This document shows positions 59,645 through 64,000 of a stretch of DNA of 64,000 nt, in pieces. Origin of the DNA: Castanea sativa. Lineage: Eukaryota > Streptophyta > Magnoliopsida > Fagales > Fagaceae. Numbering within the stretch: position 1 is the first letter of the stretch; each line of letters opens with the position of its first letter. The notes under the pieces were generated by a model. It saw only the letters and a list, made by a program, of their open reading frames with translations, did not search any database and was not told the origin of the DNA. The DNA lies in contig NC_134013.1 in the NCBI RefSeq assembly GCF_040712315.1, forward strand, positions 19,813,001-19,877,000, written 5' to 3'. The translations under genes were made by a program, and so were the position numbers.

Positions 59645-60118
59645 GAATTTGTGAAAATCCAGACCTTATTTCACAAAACCGACCTCACAAGAGTCTTCTA
59701 CAACCTTCGATCCACCAAACCTGAAAATTTCAGGCCCAGATACCTGGCCACGCGCCGCCACACATGGCCAAGAATTTTCAGCGACCCGCGAGTTTCTCAT
59801 TCAAATCTGCGCAAATCTGAGAACAATTTTACAAAACTGATACCACCATTAGAGTTATTGGCCTTCGATCTACAAAGCCTGAAATTTTTAAGTCCAAAAG
59901 ATCAGCCACGCGCCACCACTCGCCGCCACAAGCTCGCGATGACCACCGGTTTAGTCCATCAAAACTGTGCAAATCTGTGCACAATTTCACAAAACCGACC
60001 ACATAGCAGTCTTCTACGGCCTAATAGCTACAATATGTGAAAATTTCATGCCCAAACGATGGTCCACGCGCCGCCACGCGCCGCCAGAAGCTCCGACGAT
60101 GCCACACGCGCTCCCACG
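59645..60118 (+). repeat. 158-bp degenerate tandem repeat, three copies
   Basis: ACAAAACCGACC-like blocks at 59673, 59831 and 59989 are each followed by TTC..GATCTAC / CTGAAAATTT blocks and then CCACGCGCCGCCAC. The copies share layout but have many differences. Confidence 0.8.
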
Positions 60119-60419
60119 CGCCTCCAACAAGCTCCACGCGCCGGACCTTCGTCACCACACGCTACACGCGCCGGCACGTCTCACGCGCGTGCACGCGCCA
60201 AGCGCTGACGTGCAATCCAGCGCTATGACGTCATGGACGACGTCATCATCCACGACCCGGTTTGACCCGGACCGACCCGGACCGGACCGCCTAAAAAAAA
60301 AGAAAAAAAAAAAGAAGGAAAAAAGAAAAAAGAAAAAAAGAAAAAAAGAAGCATTGGCTAGTTGGAACTTTGACTTTGACAAGAAAAAAAAAAAAAAAAA
60401 CAAAACAAAACAAGGCTAT
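60119..60419 (+). other. GC-rich then A-rich segment of element 2
   Basis: A stretch rich in CACGCGCC and ACCCGGACCG motifs (to 60290) followed by long AAAAAGAA tracts. The overlapping open frames look like composition artefacts. Confidence 0.5.
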
Positions 60420-60700
60420 CCCACTCGGTTTTTCGCGTACTTTCCAATTTTGGGGTCTGTTTCTTCAACCGGGGCTCGAAAATTGCACAACAGTCCAATT
60501 TCTAAAAAAATTGACTTTTGCACAAATTTTGACCAAAAGTCAAAATTTTTAAGATTGACCTGTCTTGCTCAATTTTTCGCGTACTTTTCAATTTTGGGGT
60601 CTATTTATTCATTTGAGAATCCAAAATTGCTCAAATAGTGTGGTTTTACAACTATCAGCTTTGATGTAAACTTTGACCGAAGATCAAGATGTTCAAGCAA
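60420..60700 (+). repeat. 144-bp tandem duplication
   Basis: TTTTTCGCGTACTTTYCAAT TTTGGGGTCT occurs near 60429 and 60573, each followed by a diverged AAAATTGC...ACTTTTG/ACTTTGACC block. Confidence 0.8.
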
Positions 60701-60998
60701 AACTTGTCCTATCAGGTTTCCGCAAAGATTTTGATTTTGAAATCTAGGTATTTGTTTTGGACTTAAAAACTACACCCGCTTCTCCAAAGTATTAGCGGTG
60801 TCCAAAATTTAAACTCTCAAGATCATAATTTGAGATCCATCCATTTGGTCTGGATTCCCTCAAAATTATCCTCCAGACTTGATCAAGACTCCCTTTCAAA
60901 AACAAACACGAACTCTCACAAGTATGTCTCAAAATTGAAATTACATTGGGTCACTACTTCAGCCAATTATTTTCGTCGGTGCCTACCAGTCTCCAACC

Positions 60999-61080
60999 TA
61001 ACGTTCCCATTCGGCGCCTACCATTCTCATCCACCGTTCCCATTCGGCGTCTACCATTCTCATCCACCGTTCCCACCGAG
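60999..61080 (+). repeat. 33-bp tandem repeat
   Basis: CGTTCCCATTCGGCGYCTAC CATTCTCATCCAC at 61002 and 61035, with a third partial copy at 61068. Confidence 0.9.
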
Positions 61081-61132
61081 AAGTCTCATCCGCCATTCTT
61101 AACTACCCAGCTACCATTCTTCATCTCTTCGC

Positions 61133-61140
61133 TATAAATA
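61133..61140 (+). promoter_or_regulatory. TATA box in the 3' region of element 2
   Basis: TATAAATA within CGCTATAAATAGAAGGGCC, the same core and following bases as the LTR TATA box (CTATAAATAGAAG). It lies 270 bp upstream of the ORF at 61403. Confidence 0.5.
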
Positions 61141-61402
61141 GAAGGGCCGGATCCGCTAAATTCATCAAGAAAGAAAAAAAAAACACATACACTGAGTCTT
61201 GAAATGAAGATTTGCTTCTTTCAAATTTTCAAATCCTCCTTCTCACAGCCAGTTCTTACTATGGCCTCGTCATGCTCAATACCTAGCAACCAAGATCGCT
61301 TCATGATCAGTTTGAAATCAACCCCTTCATGGTTCAAGCAGTAACCCTTCTCACAACATCATCAACGTTTTAGGATTCAAACAAATTTTGTTTCCTCACA
61401 TA

Positions 61403-61888
61403 ATGACCACGTTTGTTCATAGAGTTACTCATAACAAGGTCTCGCATCGACCTCCCATGCCTCCGTGGAATTGGTTGGTCGTGAAATCCAAGTCCAAAGA
61501 GACACCTGTTCCTAAAAACAGGACTTCCGTAGTCTCTCTTCAACTGTTTGGTCTCCCAATAGAAGCGGTGGTTCGGAACAAACAGCAACTTGGCTGGTTT
61601 CTAAAACCAGGATCACAAGTTAGCTCTATCTTTCATTTGTTATGCTTTCCCAATAAAGTTGCATCAAGTGAAGATGGTAAGAAGTGTTGGGGTATCCTAC
61701 AAATTGTCTCCCATCCAACACTTGTGATGACCTCCCGGGTACCAGCTCATCAGAAATTAGCCTTTGGTGTCGGTGAATGGTCACCAAAGCCTCATCCTAT
61801 GTTTCCACCATCATGGGGTCCAAAGGTCATCATTGCTAGTACCACAAAACACACTTTCTGGAATTACTCCAACTTAAAATCAGCTTGA
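61403..61888 (+). CDS. Unassigned 161-codon ORF in the 3' region of element 2
   Basis: First ATG at 61403 (MTTFVHRVTHNKVSHRPPMP), stop TGA at 61886-61888. The frame is not made of repeats and has varied composition, with PPWNWLVVKSKSKE near the start and PSWGPKVIIASTTKHTFWNY near the end. It is basic, with no signal peptide, membrane segment or domain I recognise. A 46-codon upstream ORF starts at 61204 in another frame, after a TATA box at 61133. Extra ORFs on either strand are known in Tat-lineage 3' regions, so this could be a captured or element-specific gene; it could also be chance in a GC-balanced stretch. Confidence 0.4.
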   Translation: MTTFVHRVTHNKVSHRPPMPPWNWLVVKSKSKETPVPKNRTSVVSLQLFGLPIEAVVRNKQQLGWFLKPGSQVSSIFHLLCFPNKVASSEDGKKCWGILQIVSHPTLVMTSRVPAHQKLAFGVGEWSPKPHPMFPPSWGPKVIIASTTKHTFWNYSNLKSA

Positions 61889-62647
61889 AGAATTTCAGAA
61901 AATATACTTCTAAAATTACTTCAACTTAATGTCCGTCAGTATGGTCCAGTCACACAAGCACATTCAATGACTTGCCGTCGGACTTCATTCAGCATGCAGC
62001 CAGTCCCATATCTGAAGGTGTACTTCCTAGAGGCATCTACGCCAGAGAGTCCCCAACATGCAGGGTCAGGGCCATGGTGTCATATGTCTCACCCATCCAC
62101 TTGGCTTCATCACCATCTTCTTTCACCATCAACAACAACATGCCCAAAATCCCTTCTGAAATTACCTCAACTTAACCTGAGTGATACGATAACACAAGCA
62201 CATTCAACCACACTCCCACATGTTCTCTCTGTAATCCGAAGTATACCCTTCAGATATAACTTCACCAGAAGTCCTTAAAAATAAGAGGCTAGCTCCAGAG
62301 CTCTGCATGATGTATGCCAACATTCTCACCTCTTCTCCATCTTCAACACTCTGTGATCGCCACCAACGATCCAAAATAGTCTTCTGAAATTCCTTTGACT
62401 TAACCTTTGCTCAGAAAGCTCGGTCATACGAGCACATTCAAATACTGGCAGACCCCTTCTCGATCTCATCAAAGCCTTTCATATGAGTGGGTCTACTCTT
62501 CTGCAATTACTTCATCCTGGTTAAAGCTCCACCACCTTCAACTATTTCACTAGAAGAGTCAAGTATAAAAAGATCCATTTTCTTTCAAGACTCATTCATT
62601 CACCACACTCCAAAACTGTGTGCATGAACGAGTCTTGAGGGGGCATT
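61889..62647 (+). other. Terminal non-coding part of element 2, with polypurine tract
   Basis: Contains three diverged blocks with CTTCTGAAATTACCTCAACTTAAC-type wording (near 61908, 62150 and 62380) and CACAAGCACATTCAA. They suggest a further loose repeat of about 240 bp. The polypurine tract TTGAGGGGGCATT ends at 62647. Confidence 0.55.
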
Positions 62648-63665
62648 TGTAAAGAGGGAAAATTCCCGACCTATCACAAGCTGACACATCATACTACCAA
62701 GTTCACAAAATACAGCCAATTACAAGGCGCCACGTACTGCTGCTAGGTTTTTCCATCACTATTCAGAAACCAATAGAAATTTGCCAAGTGTCATTGAAAT
62801 AAAGGCATGAAACTGCATCAGCAGGTGTAAGCAATGACACAAGCAGCTCCGCAGGTGTAAGCAATGACACAAGCAGCTCCGCACGTGTAAGCAATGACAC
62901 AAGCAGCTCCGCACGTGTAAGCGATGACACAAGCAATCAGCACGTGTAAGCGATGACATAAGCGGACCAATCAAGCTGTGACAAGTGTCACCAATCAGAC
63001 TCCGCCACGTGTCGCTCACCTACTCCTAAACTCCTATAAATAGAAGCCTTCCTAAGACATTTAGAAGGACACAAGTAACGTAGAGAAGGAAGAAGATATC
63101 TTGAGTTCGAAACCTGTAAGCTCGCCAGATCAAACCTCAAAGCCTCCAAGAAATTCAAGAACTTCAACCTCGAATACAAACAATATTCGAAGCAAAATCA
63201 TCCAAACTACTCGTCCAGATCTCAAAGTTCACTGGAATCAAGCTCAAAAGCTTCCAGAAACCTCAACAAACCATAAATCAACGAAGCTCTACGGAATCAA
63301 GCCTCTAAAGCACCGAAGAATTTCCACCACAAACCTTCAAACACGAATAACACCGAAGAACACGAAGAACACGAAGAACACGAAGAACAAAGAATTTCTA
63401 ACAAGCTCATAGCCAGAGATTCATTGTAATTCCGTTTCAAAGATCTTCGATCCATTCCTCAGCCAAATTGAAGAATATCTTATGTTCAAATCAAAATCAC
63501 ATTACCACAATTCCAATCAATAAATCTTTCAAGGAGATCGAATCAGAGGATCACTCTTTTGTAATTACAGAGAATTGTACCACACATTTATCAATACAAA
63601 TTCGTATTTGTGAAACTATTTTACTTGTTTGATTTATTTCGAACTAAGAAATTTAGTCGTCTACA
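62648..63665 (+). repeat. Element 2, 3' LTR (1018 bp)
   Basis: TGTAAAGAGGGAAAATTCCC ... TTAGTCGTCTACA. It has one fewer 30-bp U3 unit and a shorter ACGAAGAACAC array than the 5' LTR. CACGTG cores at 62882, 62912, 62941 and 63006; TATA box at 63035. Confidence 0.93.
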
Positions 63666-63670
63666 GTCTG

Positions 63671-64000
63671 TTAAACCTTTGTAAATGGAGTTCAATGTGA
63701 TTCCTAGCCCACAACATGGGGTGGTGACTCCCTTCTCCATCCGAACCTTGAGTTAGTGGCATACTCTCAAATTCATGTGTAAAATGGACCCACAGTCCCA
63801 CACCGAATCCAATCTTGCTTCACAACGGTAACATTTTTAATCATTGATCTTAGCTTAGATTAGTTTAGGTACGTCATTTTATCTAGTAATGTTAGGCATT
63901 TCAATTCTTAATTTTGAATAAACAATTTGGCAATTCGATGAAATAAAAATGTTTTATCAATCCATGCCCGTCATATGATGATTATGTTTATGATGATGGA
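63671..64000. other. Right flank of element 2
   Basis: No gene recognised. ATGGGGTGGTGACTCCCTTC and CACTCAAATTCAT-like wording look retroelement-like to me, so element 2 may be nested in an older repeat; not proven. Confidence 0.35.

Larger units (their letters stand above)
48895..63665 (+). mobile_element. Full-length Tat-type Ty3/gypsy LTR retrotransposon (element 2), 14.8 kb
   Basis: Two LTRs of about 1.06 and 1.02 kb with target duplication GTCTG at 48890-48894 and 63666-63670. Order: LTR, primer site, gag, protease, RT, RNase H, archaeal-type RNase H, integrase, long 3' region, polypurine tract (TTGAGGGGGCATT), LTR. Coding frames are broken by three or more frameshifts and at least two stops. 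The LTRs are very similar apart from repeat-number changes, so insertion looks recent. The 5.3-kb 3' region is unusually long and repeat-rich, as is known for the Tat/Ogre lineage. Confidence 0.93.

Overview
The window is nuclear DNA of a flowering plant, most likely a woody eudicot. The evidence is a spliced plant-only cytokinin response regulator, GT-AG introns, very AT-rich intergenic DNA with many microsatellites, and LTR retrotransposons, SINEs and MITEs. The SINE and retrotransposon sequences look to me like those of Fagales (oak/chestnut type), but that is an impression and was not tested.

Layout. (1) 1-2264, minus: the 5' five exons of a type-B ARR gene (ARR10/ARR12 type); the 3' end lies off the left edge. 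(2) 2.3-23 kb: promoter and AT-rich intergenic DNA with SINEs of three families, several foldback/TIR elements, a LINE RNase H remnant split by a solo LTR (16797-17714, TSD TGTTA), and a decayed Copia remnant that carries a nested SINE. (3) 23041-33917: a complete but defective Tat-type Ty3/gypsy element on the minus strand (TSD GTTGC), with a spliced antisense gene between integrase and the 3' LTR. (4) 34.3-44.4 kb: two solo LTRs of the same family (TSDs AAACT and CCTTC) and two class V (GH18) chitinase pseudogenes facing each other. One solo LTR splits the first pseudogene exactly at its TSD; the second carries two stop codons and a 45-bp coding minisatellite. (5) 44.5-48.9 kb: a degenerate GGTCCA-type repeat, a compound microsatellite, a possible old LTR fragment, and a small non-autonomous TRIM-like LTR element at 47212-48505 (TSD TACTC, tRNA-Met-type primer site). 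(6) 48895-63665: a second, larger Tat-type element on the plus strand (TSD GTCTG). Its LTRs are very similar and carry G-box repeat arrays; its gag-pol is broken; its 5.3-kb 3' region holds a SINE, four tandem-repeat families and an unexplained 161-codon ORF downstream of a TATA box.

Function. The only gene that looks intact is the ARR gene, a nuclear transcription activator at the end of the cytokinin His-Asp phosphorelay. Almost everything else is transposable-element history. Target-site duplications allow several independent insertions to be identified. No CRISPR array, rRNA gene or genuine tRNA gene was seen; the tRNA-like promoter boxes belong to SINEs.
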